DNA of 64,000 nucleotides, from assembly GCF_013266755.1 (NCBI RefSeq), contig NZ_JABRWJ010000003.1:558001-622000 (forward strand), written 5' to 3'. Source of the stretch: Pseudaquabacterium terrae (GTDB taxonomy: Bacteria > Pseudomonadota > Gammaproteobacteria > Burkholderiales > Burkholderiaceae_C). The notes beneath the pieces were generated by a model. The model saw only the letters and a program-made list of their open reading frames with translations. It made no database searches and was not told where the DNA came from. Made by a program: the position numbers and the translations under genes. This document shows positions 26,142 through 34,417 of this stretch, piece after piece (position 1 is the first letter of the stretch; each line of letters begins with the position of its first letter).

Positions 26142-26905
26142 AAAGCGGCCGCGCGCGGATACACCAGCGCGCGCAAGCCCCGCCGTTCGAACGGCTGCCA
26201 CGCGCCTTCGGGCTGCGCCAGCCGGTCGGCCAAGGCGTGCAACACGACCGGATGCATGCCCAGGCCGACGTGACTGCTGACCACCTCGATGTTCTCGGTG
26301 ATCGCGCTCTCGCGCTGCACGCTGCAGCGCCACGCGACGATGCCGTCGGAGCGGCTGTAGATCGAGGTCGTCGGCACGGTCGGCTCGGCGATGATGCGCG
26401 CGCGCAGCGGCTTGTCGTCGGCGCGGCGGCCGCTGACCAGCTGGTACACGCGCCACGCGCGGTTGGCGCGCGGGTCGCCGGCGATCGGGCTGCCCAGCGT
26501 GATCACCTGGCGCACCGCGTCGGGCCGCTCCTTGGCGAGGAAGCGGGCGAACATGCCGCCCAGGCTCCAGCCCACCAGGCTCACCTTGCGTCCGCTGCGC
26601 GCGTGCAGCTCGTCGAGCCGTTCGAGCAGCGCGTTGCGGACGTTCCCGCGGGCGCCGAAGTTGCGGCCGAGCCCCCAGCCGTGCACGTCGTGCCCGCGCG
26701 AAGCGAGGTAGCGGCGCAGCAGCAGCGATGAACGATCGCTGGCCAGCAGGCCCGGCAGCACCAGCACCGGATGGCCATCGCCGCGCGGCCCGAATTGAAG
26801 CCAGGGCCAGGCGGCGAGCGAGGCCGCCAGCTCGGCGCCGGCGCGGGCTTCGAGCAGGAGGTAGATCAGCTTCGGCGGAGCGGACGAGGTGGGGTCTTCG
26901 GTCAT
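26129..26905 (-). CDS. Alpha/beta hydrolase (esterase/lipase-like)
   Basis: 258-residue alpha/beta-hydrolase. The oxyanion strand is HPVLVLPGLLASD and the nucleophile elbow GWSLGGMFAR places the catalytic Ser at about residue 116; Asp and His candidates are in the SIYSRSDGIVAW and VVSSHVGLGMHP segments. No export signal is seen, so it is cytoplasmic. It is followed on the same strand by nothing and preceded by a TetR gene 9 bp upstream, so the regulator and hydrolase form an operon. Substrate class (ester or lipid) cannot be deduced; its position next to phasin and wax-synthase genes hints at lipid metabolism. Confidence 0.85.
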   Translation of the reverse strand: MTEDPTSSAPPKLIYLLLEARAGAELAASLAAWPWLQFGPRGDGHPVLVLPGLLASDRSSLLLRRYLASRGHDVHGWGLGRNFGARGNVRNALLERLDELHARSGRKVSLVGWSLGGMFARFLAKERPDAVRQVITLGSPIAGDPRANRAWRVYQLVSGRRADDKPLRARIIAEPTVPTTSIYSRSDGIVAWRCSVQRESAITENIEVVSSHVGLGMHPVVLHALADRLAQPEGAWQPFERRGLRALVYPRAAAFQSR

Positions 26906-26914
26906 GGTGTCACT

Positions 26915-27547
26915 TCATTTCAGGTACTTGGCGCGCAGGTAGTTCAGGTAGTCCTTGGACTCGCCGACGACGTACGGCGACAGCAGCGTCAGCGTGTAGT
27001 ACGCGGCGAGCGCCGATTCGCTGTAGGCCTGCGCCGGCTGCCGCGGCGTCATGCGTGCGAACGAGAACCAGCACGAGGTCGAGAAGACGATCTGCAACGC
27101 GAGCATCTCGACATCCTCGGCGGTCGCCGCGATCACGCCGGCTTCGGCCAGCCCCGCGCACAGGCTGCGCGCGGCCAGCAGGTTGCGCGCGGTCAGGGCC
27201 TGCGTCGCCGTCTCGAGCTCGGGAAACTCGTTCAGCAGCACCTCGATGTCGCGGTAGATGAAGCGGTACTCGGCGATCGCCTCGAAGGTCAGGTGCAGCG
27301 ACAGCCACAGGTCGTCAAGCGCGGTGACCGTGGCACTGGCATCGATGCACGGCGCGAAGCGTTCCTCGAAGCGGCGGAACAGCCACGTGACGATCAGCTG
27401 CTTGGTGCGGAAGTGGTAGTGCAGGTTGCCCGGGCTCATGCCGAGCTCGGCGGCGATGCGGTGCGTCGACACGCTGGCCAGGCCCTCCCGGTTGAAGAGG
27501 TCGAGGCTGGCGTCGAGGATGCGGTCGCGCGTCTTCGGGGCGGTCAC
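26915..27547 (-). CDS. TetR-family transcriptional regulator
   Basis: 210-residue TetR/AcrR-type regulator. The DNA-binding domain is at residues 5-50 (RDRILDASLDLFNREGLASV then HRIAAELGMSPGNLHYHF), and the rest is an all-helical ligand domain. The start is a GTG at 27547 (MTAPKTRDRIL). It lies 9 bp upstream of the hydrolase gene and 94 bp downstream of the phasin gene, from which it is separated by the GC-rich repeat. Candidate targets are the hydrolase and the storage-granule genes. Confidence 0.88.
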   Translation of the reverse strand: MTAPKTRDRILDASLDLFNREGLASVSTHRIAAELGMSPGNLHYHFRTKQLIVTWLFRRFEERFAPCIDASATVTALDDLWLSLHLTFEAIAEYRFIYRDIEVLLNEFPELETATQALTARNLLAARSLCAGLAEAGVIAATAEDVEMLALQIVFSTSCWFSFARMTPRQPAQAYSESALAAYYTLTLLSPYVVGESKDYLNYLRAKYLK

Positions 27548-27568
27548 GCTGCTTGGCGGCGGTCAGTC

Positions 27569-27639
27569 GGCGCCGGGCCGTTCCCAAGCCGACTGAGCGC
27601 CCCTCGGGGGCCGCGAACGAAGTGAGCTGGGGGCTGACA
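27569..27639 (-). repeat. Burkholderiales-type GC-rich intergenic repeat, copy 2
   Basis: On the minus strand it begins 2 nt after the phasin-like gene stop: GTCAGCCCCCAGCTCACTTC, then CCCCCGAGGGGCGCTCAGTC. It aligns with copy 1 at 19341-19413 (shared GTCnGCCCCCA, CTTCG, CCCCnAGGGG, GCGCTCAG) and has the same orientation relative to the gene it follows. Confidence 0.7.
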
Positions 27640-27641
27640 TT

Positions 27642-28076
27642 TCAGGCCTTCGGCGTGCTGCGGCGCGGGGCGCGTTTCTTCTTGGCCGGCGCCGTAGTCG
27701 CCGCTGCGGGCGCCTCGATGCGCTGCAGGTGCTGGTTGATCGCTTCCAGCTGCCGCACCAGGTTGGCCAGTGCCTCGGGCGACGGGACGCCCAGGCGCTC
27801 GAGCGAGCGTGCGACACGCTGGTCGAAGACGGCCTCGAACTTGTGCAGCCCGAGCGCTTCGCGACTCTCGGGCCTCAGCTTCTCGACGCCGTTGATCACC
27901 GCATGCGAGGCATCGATGCCGAGCAGCGCTTCGAAGACCCGGCTCTGGCGCAGCACGACGTCGTCGCGCACGTCGCCCAGCGCCTTCAGGCCGGCGCGCA
28001 GCAGGCCCTTGGCGCCGCCGACGGCTTCTTCCTTGCCGGCGCTGGGCGGCTTGGCCTTGTTCGCTTTGCTTGCCAT
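27642..28076 (-). CDS. PhaF/PhaI-type phasin-like granule protein
   Basis: 144-residue phasin-like protein. The central block FEAVFDQRVARSLERLGVPS, followed by a heptad-like coiled coil (LANLVRQLEAINQHLQRIE), matches the PhaI/PhaF class of polyhydroxyalkanoate granule proteins; a Lys/Pro/Ala-rich tail (PAKKKRAPRRSTPKA) resembles the DNA-binding tail of PhaF. It would coat PHA granules and may tie them to the nucleoid. The ATG at 28076 begins MASKANKAK. It is probably co-transcribed with the second phasin gene upstream, across a hairpin. Confidence 0.82.
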   Translation of the reverse strand: MASKANKAKPPSAGKEEAVGGAKGLLRAGLKALGDVRDDVVLRQSRVFEALLGIDASHAVINGVEKLRPESREALGLHKFEAVFDQRVARSLERLGVPSPEALANLVRQLEAINQHLQRIEAPAAATTAPAKKKRAPRRSTPKA

Positions 28077-28108
28077 GCCGATCACCTTTCGCACACCGCA
28101 TCGAGGAA

Positions 28109-28134
28109 CCGGCCCCGCGGTGCCGCGGAGCCGG
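28109..28134 (-). repeat. GC-rich hairpin between phasin genes
   Basis: CCGGCCCCGCGG-TG-CCGCGGAGCCGG: an imperfect 12-bp inverted repeat (one C-A mismatch). It lies between the two phasin-like genes and has no T-run. It may lower read-through or stabilise the upstream mRNA. Confidence 0.45.
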
Positions 28135-28149
28135 CCAGGGAGCGCCGGA

Positions 28150-28686
28150 TTATGCGGCGCGGCGGGCGCTGCGCTGAACGCGCTTCTTGGCCGTCTTGGC
28201 CGGGGCGGCGACGGCGACGTCGGTGTCACCGGCGACGGTTTCCGACAGGCGCTTGCTGCCCTGCACCAGGCGGTTGGCGATCTCGAGCGAGACGTGGGCC
28301 ACCGGCAGCGCCAGCGTGCCGACGGTGCCGAGCACCGACGTGTTCAGCGCCGACTCGATGCCGGCGGTGGTGCCCGAGACACGCTCGATGCCGCCCTTGA
28401 CGCCGTCCGCGAGGCGGTCGATCGCGATGTCGGCACCGGTCGTGCCGAGCGCGACGCCGTTGGCCACGAAGCCGGTCAGGCGCTGCTGCGCATCGATCAG
28501 GCTGGCCTTGGCGGCGCCATTGAACAGCGGCAGCGAACGGGCGTTGACCACGTCGGCGAAACGCTGGTTCACGCCGGCCACGACGCGCGCGGTGCCCGTG
28601 CGGTAGGCGTGCACCAGCTGCTTGCCGACCTGGTTGTACTGGCCGACGACATGGATGGCGACGGTGGTGAAGGTTTGGGGGGTCAT
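28150..28686 (-). CDS. Phasin-like protein with basic tail
   Basis: 178-residue protein that is mostly amphipathic helix, with a Lys/Arg/Ala tail (PAKTAKKRVQRSARRAA) like that of the neighbouring phasin. The pattern of hydrophobic and small residues (LPLFNGAAKASLIDAQQRLT, LPVAHVSLEIANRLVQGSKR) is phasin-like, but no diagnostic motif is seen, so the family call is tentative. GGAG Shine-Dalgarno (caggagtttcacc) precedes the ATG at 28686. The TAGGCCA palindrome lies 95 bp upstream, in the 237-bp divergent gap with the LivK-type gene. Confidence 0.7.
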   Translation of the reverse strand: MTPQTFTTVAIHVVGQYNQVGKQLVHAYRTGTARVVAGVNQRFADVVNARSLPLFNGAAKASLIDAQQRLTGFVANGVALGTTGADIAIDRLADGVKGGIERVSGTTAGIESALNTSVLGTVGTLALPVAHVSLEIANRLVQGSKRLSETVAGDTDVAVAAPAKTAKKRVQRSARRAA

Positions 28687-28780
28687 GGTGAAACTCCTGA
28701 GCGGTTGGTTGGATTGGAGGGGACAGGACCGATCATGGGTGGCGTTGGCTGGGCAAGAAAAGCTAGAAGCGTTCGATAGT

Positions 28781-28796
28781 TAGGCCAATTGGCCTA
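28781..28796. promoter_or_regulatory. Palindrome TAGGCCA-AT-TGGCCTA, copy 1
   Basis: Perfect 16-bp palindrome in the divergent gap between the phasin gene (95 bp) and the LivK-type gene (127 bp to the ATG). The same arms recur at 30157-30172. Candidate operator of an unknown dimeric regulator. Confidence 0.6.
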
Positions 28797-28923
28797 GCGC
28801 ACACGGCGCTTCGCAGACTGCGCAGAACCTGACAAACCCGCCGCGGAATCGGGTCGCCCGGCTCATGCCGCGGCGCGAACAACCGATAAAAGGTCGTCCG
28901 CCGCAACTAGCTGAAGGTTCGCC

Positions 28924-30051
28924 ATGAAACGTCGTGACGCGATTGCGCATGTGGGTGCCGCTGCCGCAGCATTTGCGCTGCCGGCTTGGGCCAACGCCCC
29001 CCGCATCGTGCTCGGCCAATCCGCGGCCTTCTCCGGCCCGGCCACCGCCCTGGGCGAGCAGTTCCGCAAGGGCGCCCACCTGCTGTTCGACCGGGTCAAC
29101 GCGCGCGGCGGGGTCGGCGGGAGGGCGATCGAGCTGAAGAGCCTCGACGATGGCTACGAGCCGGACCGCTGTGCCGCCAACACCCGCCAGCTGATCGACA
29201 GCGGCGTCTTCGCGCTGTTCGGCTATATCGGCACCCCCACCAGCCTGGCGGCCCTGCCGCTGGCCACGGCGGCCAAGGTGCCGTTCCTCGCGCCGTTCAC
29301 CGGCGCCGAGGCGCTGCGCTCGCCGTTCAACCGCTATGCGCTGCACATGCGCGCTTCGTACTTCGACGAAACGGCGGAAATCGTCAAACAGCTCACTTCC
29401 GTGGGTGTCAAACGCATCGGCGTCTTCTACCAGAACGACAGCTACGGCAAAGCCGGGCTGGAAGGCGTGACCCGGGCGCTCGCGCCCCTCGGGCACGCAC
29501 CCGCCGGCCTGGGCACCGTCGAACGCAACACGGTGGACGTCGACGCCGCAGTGAAAACCATCCTCGCCGGCCGGCCCGACGCCATCGTCCAGATCAGCGC
29601 CTACCGGTCGTGCGCGGCCTTCATCCGAGCGGCCCGCAAGGCGGGTTTCGGCGGAACGTTTTACAACGTCTCGTTCGTGGGCACGCTGGCGCTGGCCAAG
29701 GAACTGGGGACCGATGCGCGGGGTGTCGTGGTCAGCCAGGTGATGCCGTTTGCCTTCACCGCATCCACGCCGCTGGCCGACGAATACCTGGCCGCGGGCA
29801 AGGCCGCGGAAGGCGACACGTTCCAGCCCAACTACAGCAGCATCGAGGGTTACGTGGCTGCCAAGGCCGTGGTCGAGGGCCTGCGTCGTGCCGGCAACAC
29901 CCCCACGCCGGAAGGCTTGATCAACGGCCTGGAATCGCTGCGTGAATTCAACCTGGGCGGCTTCTTTCTCGACTTTGGTCCGCAAAAGCATGCCGGTTCG
30001 AAGTTTGTCGAGCTGGTCATCCTGACAGCGGACGGGCGGGTTCGTCGCTAG
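28924..30051 (+). CDS. LivK-type ABC solute-binding protein
   Basis: 375-residue periplasmic binding protein of the branched-chain amino acid/amide family (type 1 fold). A twin-arginine-like start (MKRRDAIAHVGAAAAAF) ends near AWANAP. Family landmarks are IVLGQSAAFSGPATALG, FALFGYIGTPTSLAALPL, GVFYQNDSYGKAGLEG and a C-terminal FLDFGPQKHAGSKFVELV. No Liv permeases or ATPases are adjacent, so it is an orphan. It stands between two near-identical palindromes. Codon choice (more CCC, CTC, AAA, TTT) looks less biased than that of its neighbours, which may mean a different origin, though this was not measured. Confidence 0.87.
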   Translation: MKRRDAIAHVGAAAAAFALPAWANAPRIVLGQSAAFSGPATALGEQFRKGAHLLFDRVNARGGVGGRAIELKSLDDGYEPDRCAANTRQLIDSGVFALFGYIGTPTSLAALPLATAAKVPFLAPFTGAEALRSPFNRYALHMRASYFDETAEIVKQLTSVGVKRIGVFYQNDSYGKAGLEGVTRALAPLGHAPAGLGTVERNTVDVDAAVKTILAGRPDAIVQISAYRSCAAFIRAARKAGFGGTFYNVSFVGTLALAKELGTDARGVVVSQVMPFAFTASTPLADEYLAAGKAAEGDTFQPNYSSIEGYVAAKAVVEGLRRAGNTPTPEGLINGLESLREFNLGGFFLDFGPQKHAGSKFVELVILTADGRVRR

Positions 30052-30414
30052 TCCGGGCAGGATCGGCATCGGCACCGCGTCGGCGCCATCGTGGCGCACC
30101 GGCCTGGACCAGGCCGGCTGACGAAAGGCCGGTTCACCGGTACGGCGCTCGAAATTTAGGCCAGATGGCCTAGATCCGGCCATATCCGAACAGCTCGACG
30201 CCATTTGCCCCGTGCGCGGCCCGTCGCTTGGCCCTGACGCCGGGGCCTGGCAACGGCAACGCGCTGCCGCGCAAACCGAACCCGCTGCACCGGCAGCCCA
30301 CCTACATTGAGCGCACTTCTTCACCAGAAGATTCCTGCGCAATGCTCGTCGTCCGATGACAAGAAGAGCTCGCGCTGCGCTCTCCAACTTCCCGTCACCG
30401 AGACAAGACAAGCC
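30052..30414. other. Intergenic region with palindrome copy 2
   Basis: 363 bp between the LivK-type gene and the MFS gene. It contains the TAGGCCA palindrome at 30157-30172 but no recognisable gene. A reading frame from 30307 continues into the MFS gene but its first 36 codons are unlike the family and lack a Shine-Dalgarno, so it is left as leader. No clear -35/-10 pair was identified. Confidence 0.5.
30157..30172. promoter_or_regulatory. Palindrome TAGGCCA-GA-TGGCCTA, copy 2
   Basis: Same 7-bp arms as copy 1 (28781-28796) with GA instead of AT in the middle; TTAGGCCA and TGGCCTAG flanks are shared. It lies 106 bp after the LivK-type gene and 243 bp before the MFS start, so both copies bracket the LivK-type gene. 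Confidence 0.6.
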
Positions 30415-31779
30415 ATGAACGCAAGTACCCGGACCGGCGTGCGCTACACGCTGCTGATGCTGTTTCTGATCAACTTCCTGAACTTCTTCGACCGCACGAT
30501 TCCTGCGGTCGTGCTCGAGCCGCTGCGCCTGGAGTTCGGCCTGACCGACACGATGCTCGGCCTGCTGGGCACCGCGTTCACGCTGGTCTATGCGCTGGCC
30601 GGGCTGCCGCTGGGGCGCCTGTCGGATCGGTTCAAGCGCACGCGCATCCTCGGCGCCGGCGTCTTCGTCTGGAGCGTTTTCACCGCCGCGTCGGGCATGG
30701 CCTGGAACTTCGTCTCGTTCTTCCTGATCCGCCTCGGCGTGGGCATCGGCGAGGCGAGCTGCGCGCCGGCCGCCAACTCGATGATCGGCGACATGTACCC
30801 GTCGAAGCAGCGCGCCCGCGCACTGGGCCTGTTCATGCTCGGCCTGCCGCTGGGCAGCCTGGCCTGCTTCGCGCTCGTCGGCTGGCTGGCGCAGAACCAC
30901 GGCTGGCGCGTGCCCTTCATCGTCGCCGCCGTGCCCGGCCTGATCATCGCCGTGCTGGCGCTGACGCTGCGTGAGCCGGTGCGCGGCTCGCAGGAGAGCT
31001 ATGCCATCGACACGCAGACGCCGATCGACCGCCCGTATCGCCGCGTGATGGCGATCCCGACGCTGTGGTGGATCATCCTGTCGGGTGCCGCCGTCAACTT
31101 CGCCGCCTACGCGATGGGCAACTTCCTGCCCGCGCTGATGATTCGTTATCACCACGTCAACGTGGCGCAGGCCGGCCTGGTGGCGGCGGTGGTGCTCGGC
31201 GTCACCGGCCTGCTCGGCCTGACCGTCGGCGGCTGGCTCGCCGACAAGATCCACGCCCTGTTCCCGCGTGGCCGCCTGATGATGGGTGCGGTGTGCCTGC
31301 TGCTGGCCGCCCCGCTGCTGTTCATGGGCCTGACGCGCCCGGCCGGCGACGTGCTCAACACCACCGTGCTGCTGTCGGCGGGCTGGCTGCTGTACTTCAT
31401 GTACTTCGTCACCGTCTACGCCTCGGTGCAGGACGTCGTCGAGCCGCGCCTGCGTGCCACCGCGATGGCCGTGTACTTCTTCTTCCAGTACGTGCTCGGC
31501 GCCGGCTTCGGCACCGTGGTGACCGGCGCGCTGTCGGACTTCTACGGCAAGCAGGCGATGAACGCCGCCGGCGCCACGCAGATGAGCGATGCCTTCCGTG
31601 CGATCGGCCTGCAGTCGTCGATGAGCGTGGTGGTGCCGATCGCCATCGCCATCACCGGCATCGCGCTGTGGTTCGCTGCGCGCAGCTTCGTGCGGGACGC
31701 CGCGCGTGCCGGCGGCAACGCGGCGCCGCTGGCCGCCCCGGCCGTGCCGTCCGTGAGTCTGGCCGCTGCCAAGGCCTGA
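30415..31779 (+). CDS. MFS transporter, spinster-like
   Basis: 454-residue major facilitator with about 12 transmembrane helices. The A-motif between helices 2 and 3 reads GLPLGRLSDRFKRTR and its second-half equivalent GGWLADKIHALFPRGR. FLNFFDRTIPAVVLEPLRLEF at the first helix and EASCAPAANSMIGDM are typical of spinster/sphingosine-phosphate-type or organic-anion MFS proteins. The ATG at 30415 is preferred over an upstream frame start because MNASTRTGVRYTLLMLF begins directly before helix 1. It is 12 bp upstream of the wax-ester synthase gene and likely co-transcribed. Substrate is unknown; a lipid precursor or acid is inferred from context. Confidence 0.87.
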   Translation: MNASTRTGVRYTLLMLFLINFLNFFDRTIPAVVLEPLRLEFGLTDTMLGLLGTAFTLVYALAGLPLGRLSDRFKRTRILGAGVFVWSVFTAASGMAWNFVSFFLIRLGVGIGEASCAPAANSMIGDMYPSKQRARALGLFMLGLPLGSLACFALVGWLAQNHGWRVPFIVAAVPGLIIAVLALTLREPVRGSQESYAIDTQTPIDRPYRRVMAIPTLWWIILSGAAVNFAAYAMGNFLPALMIRYHHVNVAQAGLVAAVVLGVTGLLGLTVGGWLADKIHALFPRGRLMMGAVCLLLAAPLLFMGLTRPAGDVLNTTVLLSAGWLLYFMYFVTVYASVQDVVEPRLRATAMAVYFFFQYVLGAGFGTVVTGALSDFYGKQAMNAAGATQMSDAFRAIGLQSSMSVVVPIAIAITGIALWFAARSFVRDAARAGGNAAPLAAPAVPSVSLAAAKA

Positions 31780-31791
31780 AGGAGCACCGCG

Positions 31792-33324
31792 ATGAAACAC
31801 CTCAGCGGCATGGATGCGTCCTTCCTGCACCTCGAGACGCCCGAGATGCCGATGCATGTCGGCAGCCTGCAGATCCTGGACCTGCCCGAAGGGCATGACG
31901 GCGACTACTACGAGGACGTCAAGCGCTACATGGCCGAGCGCATGCACCTGGCCGAGGTGTTCCAGCGCAAGCTGGCGCTGATGCCCTTCGAGCTGGCCAA
32001 CCCGGTCTGGGTCGACGACGAGGACGTCGACCTCGACTACCACGTGCGCCACGTGATCCTGCCGCGCCCGGGCACCTGGGAGCAGCTGGAGAAGTACGTC
32101 GCGCGGCTGCATTCGAGCCTGCTCGACCGCAGCCGGCCGCTGTGGGAGATCTACGTCATCGAGGGCCTGCACACCGGCCAGGTGGCGCTGTACAACAAGA
32201 TGCACCACTCGACGATCGACGGCGCGGCCGGCGTCGCGGTGATCAAGGCACTGCTCGGCACCAGCGCGGTGCCGGCGCCGATCAAGCCGCCGCGCCCGCG
32301 GCCGCGCACCAACCAGTACCAGCTCGGCATCGCCGAGCTGGCGGCCGCGGCGGTGGTCAACACCGCGCTGCAGTACGGCAAGCTCTTCAAGGCGCTGCCG
32401 GCCGGCGCCAAGGCACTTGGCAGCCTGCTGCTGCCGCAGCCCGACGACAGCGGCAAGCGGCTGTTCAGGTGGCCGAAGGGCTGGCGCCGCATCGGCAGGA
32501 CGCCGCTCAACGTGGCGATCACCAACCAGCGTTCGTTCGCCGCGCGCTCGATGCCGCTGGACGACATCAAGCGCATCGCCCGAGCCAGCGGCAGCAGCGT
32601 CAACGATGTCGTGCTGGCGCTCGGCGCCGGGGCCTTGAAGCGTTATTTCGCCGACTACCGCTTCACGCCGCAGCAGCCGCTGGTGGCCGCGGTGCCGGTG
32701 TCGCTGCGCGAGGCCGGCAACACCGACCCGAACAACCAAGTGTCGATGATGCGCGTCGGCCTGGCCACCGACATCGACGATCCGGTCGCCCGCCTGGCGG
32801 CCATCAACGCGTCGGCCAAGTCGGCCAAGCAGTTCACCGGCCGCATCCGTGCCGCGATCCCGACCGACTTTCCGTCGCCGGGCGTGCCGTGGCTGATGGG
32901 CGGCTTCGCGCTGCTGTACGGCCGCTCGGGCCTGGCGAACCGCCTGCCGCCGCTGGCCAATGTCGCGATCTCCAACGTGCCGGGGCCGCAGGTGCCGCTG
33001 TACATCGCCGGCGCGCGGGTCGCGGCCTACTATCCCGTGTCGATCCCGACGCACGGCATCGCGCTGAACATGACGGTGCAGAGCTACAACGGCGCGCTCG
33101 AGGTCGGCCTCACCGCCTGCCGCCGCGCGATGCCCGATGTCGCCGACCTGGCCGACTACATCGTCGACGAGCAGCGCAAGCTGCTGGCGCTGGTGGAAAG
33201 CCAGGCCTCGGCGGCGGCCGCGCTGAGCGTCGCGATGGCGCCGCTGCCGAAAGCCCGCCGCGCGGCGCGCACTGCCGTCAAGCGCAGCGTCAAGACGGCA
33301 GCGCGGGCGGCGGCGGTTCAGTGA
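31792..33324 (+). CDS. Wax ester synthase/diacylglycerol acyltransferase
   Basis: 510-residue bifunctional WS/DGAT that joins acyl-CoA to fatty alcohols or diacylglycerol, producing wax esters or triacylglycerol. The acyltransferase motif HHSTIDG is at residues 138-144, with both catalytic His; the N-terminal MKHLSGMDASFLHLE and the C-terminal NVPGPQVPLYIAG match the family. A basic C-terminal tail (KARRAARTAVKRSVKTAARA) is unusual and recalls the phasin tails encoded nearby. The ATG has a GGAG (aaggagcaccgcg) upstream. Its 3' end overlaps the convergent TetR gene by 35 bp. Confidence 0.93.
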   Translation: MKHLSGMDASFLHLETPEMPMHVGSLQILDLPEGHDGDYYEDVKRYMAERMHLAEVFQRKLALMPFELANPVWVDDEDVDLDYHVRHVILPRPGTWEQLEKYVARLHSSLLDRSRPLWEIYVIEGLHTGQVALYNKMHHSTIDGAAGVAVIKALLGTSAVPAPIKPPRPRPRTNQYQLGIAELAAAAVVNTALQYGKLFKALPAGAKALGSLLLPQPDDSGKRLFRWPKGWRRIGRTPLNVAITNQRSFAARSMPLDDIKRIARASGSSVNDVVLALGAGALKRYFADYRFTPQQPLVAAVPVSLREAGNTDPNNQVSMMRVGLATDIDDPVARLAAINASAKSAKQFTGRIRAAIPTDFPSPGVPWLMGGFALLYGRSGLANRLPPLANVAISNVPGPQVPLYIAGARVAAYYPVSIPTHGIALNMTVQSYNGALEVGLTACRRAMPDVADLADYIVDEQRKLLALVESQASAAAALSVAMAPLPKARRAARTAVKRSVKTAARAAAVQ

Positions 33325-33919
33325 GCGCGGTCGCGCAGATGGCCTGCATCTGCGCGATCCAGCGCTCGGCCGCGAACACCGGCTGCGCGCGCAGGAGATA
33401 GCGCCGGCCGCCCCAGGCGGCGACGAACAGCGTCTCGATGCGTGCGTCGTCGGCCCGGCAGCCGGCGCTGGCGAGCGCGTTGCGCCAGGCTGCCAGCATC
33501 ACGTCGTAGACGCGGCGGTGGTCCTTGCGCACCACGATCTCGTGCTCCATGTCGATCATCTCGGCGTCGAAGCCCGGCAGGCCTTCGGCGCGCGGGTCGC
33601 ACAGCAGGCGCACCGCGCGCTCGACGGTCATCGGCCGCTGGTTCAACGCGATGAGCAGGCTCTCGATCGCATGGCGCACGTAACCCGCGAGCAGCGCGTG
33701 CTTGTTCGGGAAGTACTCGTAAAGCGTGCCCACGGAAATGCCGGTCTCCAGGGCCACCGCACGCGTCGTCACGCGGGACCAGCCGTCACGCTGCCAGAGC
33801 CGGACGAACGCGTCGTAGATCGCCTGCACCGTGAACTTGGCGCGCGCCTGCGCCGGGCGCTTCAAGGGTTTGCGGCGTTCGGGCAGGGCGGACGCACTCT
33901 GAAGACCGCGTGCGTGCAT
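33290..33919 (-). CDS. TetR-family transcriptional regulator
   Basis: 209-residue TetR-type regulator. DNA-binding domain at residues about 28-75 (VQAIYDAFVRLWQRDGWSRV then VALETGISVGTLYEYFPNKH), then a helical ligand domain. The ATG at 33919 (MHARGLQSAS) has an AGGAGG Shine-Dalgarno; the longer in-frame start is not needed. It is convergent with the wax synthase gene (35-bp overlap) and lies 90 bp downstream of the thioesterase gene that ends the acyl-CoA degradation cluster, making it a candidate repressor of that cluster. Confidence 0.87.
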   Translation of the reverse strand: MHARGLQSASALPERRKPLKRPAQARAKFTVQAIYDAFVRLWQRDGWSRVTTRAVALETGISVGTLYEYFPNKHALLAGYVRHAIESLLIALNQRPMTVERAVRLLCDPRAEGLPGFDAEMIDMEHEIVVRKDHRRVYDVMLAAWRNALASAGCRADDARIETLFVAAWGGRRYLLRAQPVFAAERWIAQMQAICATALTEPPPPALPS

Positions 33920-34009
33920 GGCAAGACCTCCTGTGGAAACGAACTCTGCCCTGAACGGCAGCCGTTCGCCCACGGGCAAGACCCGCATTGCACCACGCCC
34001 GGCAAGTTC

Positions 34010-34417
34010 TCAAGGACTCCGGTAGCGAAACGTCCCCATGGCCCGCGCGACGAGCTCGCCATCCGCGTCGCGCGCCTCGGCCTCGCAGAAACAGACCGAC
34101 TTGCCACCACCGCTGGTGCGGGCGCGGGCACTGATCTGCCCGGTCGCCGCCCGCATGAAGGCCACGTGCATGTCGATCGTGACGACCTCGCGCGTGAAGC
34201 CGATGCGGCTCAGCGCCGCATTGGCCATCGCGTTGTCGAGCAGCGTCATCACGACGCCGCCGTGGCCGCCGCCGTGGTTGTTCAGCAGCTCCGGCTTCAG
34301 CTCGATCACCACCTCCGCCTCGCCGCCCTCGGCATGCTGCCGGCGTGCGCCGAGCAGCACCAGGAAGGGTACGTGGCGCTCGCCGGCCGGCGGCACCGTC
34401 GTCGTCGTCGCGCTCAT
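34010..34417 (-). CDS. PaaI-type hotdog thioesterase
   Basis: 135-residue hotdog-fold acyl-CoA thioesterase. The diagnostic NNHGGGHGGVVMTLLDNAMA segment, with the catalytic Asp in TLLDNA, and the closing RAMGTFRYR are present. It would hydrolyse acyl-CoA esters, protecting free CoA when pathway intermediates accumulate. The start overlaps the preceding Bug gene stop by 4 bp (ATGA), so it is the last gene of the minus-strand run. Confidence 0.88.
   Translation of the reverse strand: MSATTTTVPPAGERHVPFLVLLGARRQHAEGGEAEVVIELKPELLNNHGGGHGGVVMTLLDNAMANAALSRIGFTREVVTIDMHVAFMRAATGQISARARTSGGGKSVCFCEAEARDADGELVARAMGTFRYRSP

Noticed and set aside
28924..30051. LivK-type gene as a definite horizontal acquisition
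   Set aside because: Slightly different codon feel and flanking palindromes are suggestive, but no mobile element or measured composition supports it.
28780..33054. 1424-codon open frame on the minus strand covering LivK, MFS and wax-synthase genes
   Set aside because: It mirrors strong plus-strand genes with intact motifs; its sequence is low-complexity Arg/His/Val/Gln-rich as expected for an antisense frame in GC-rich DNA.
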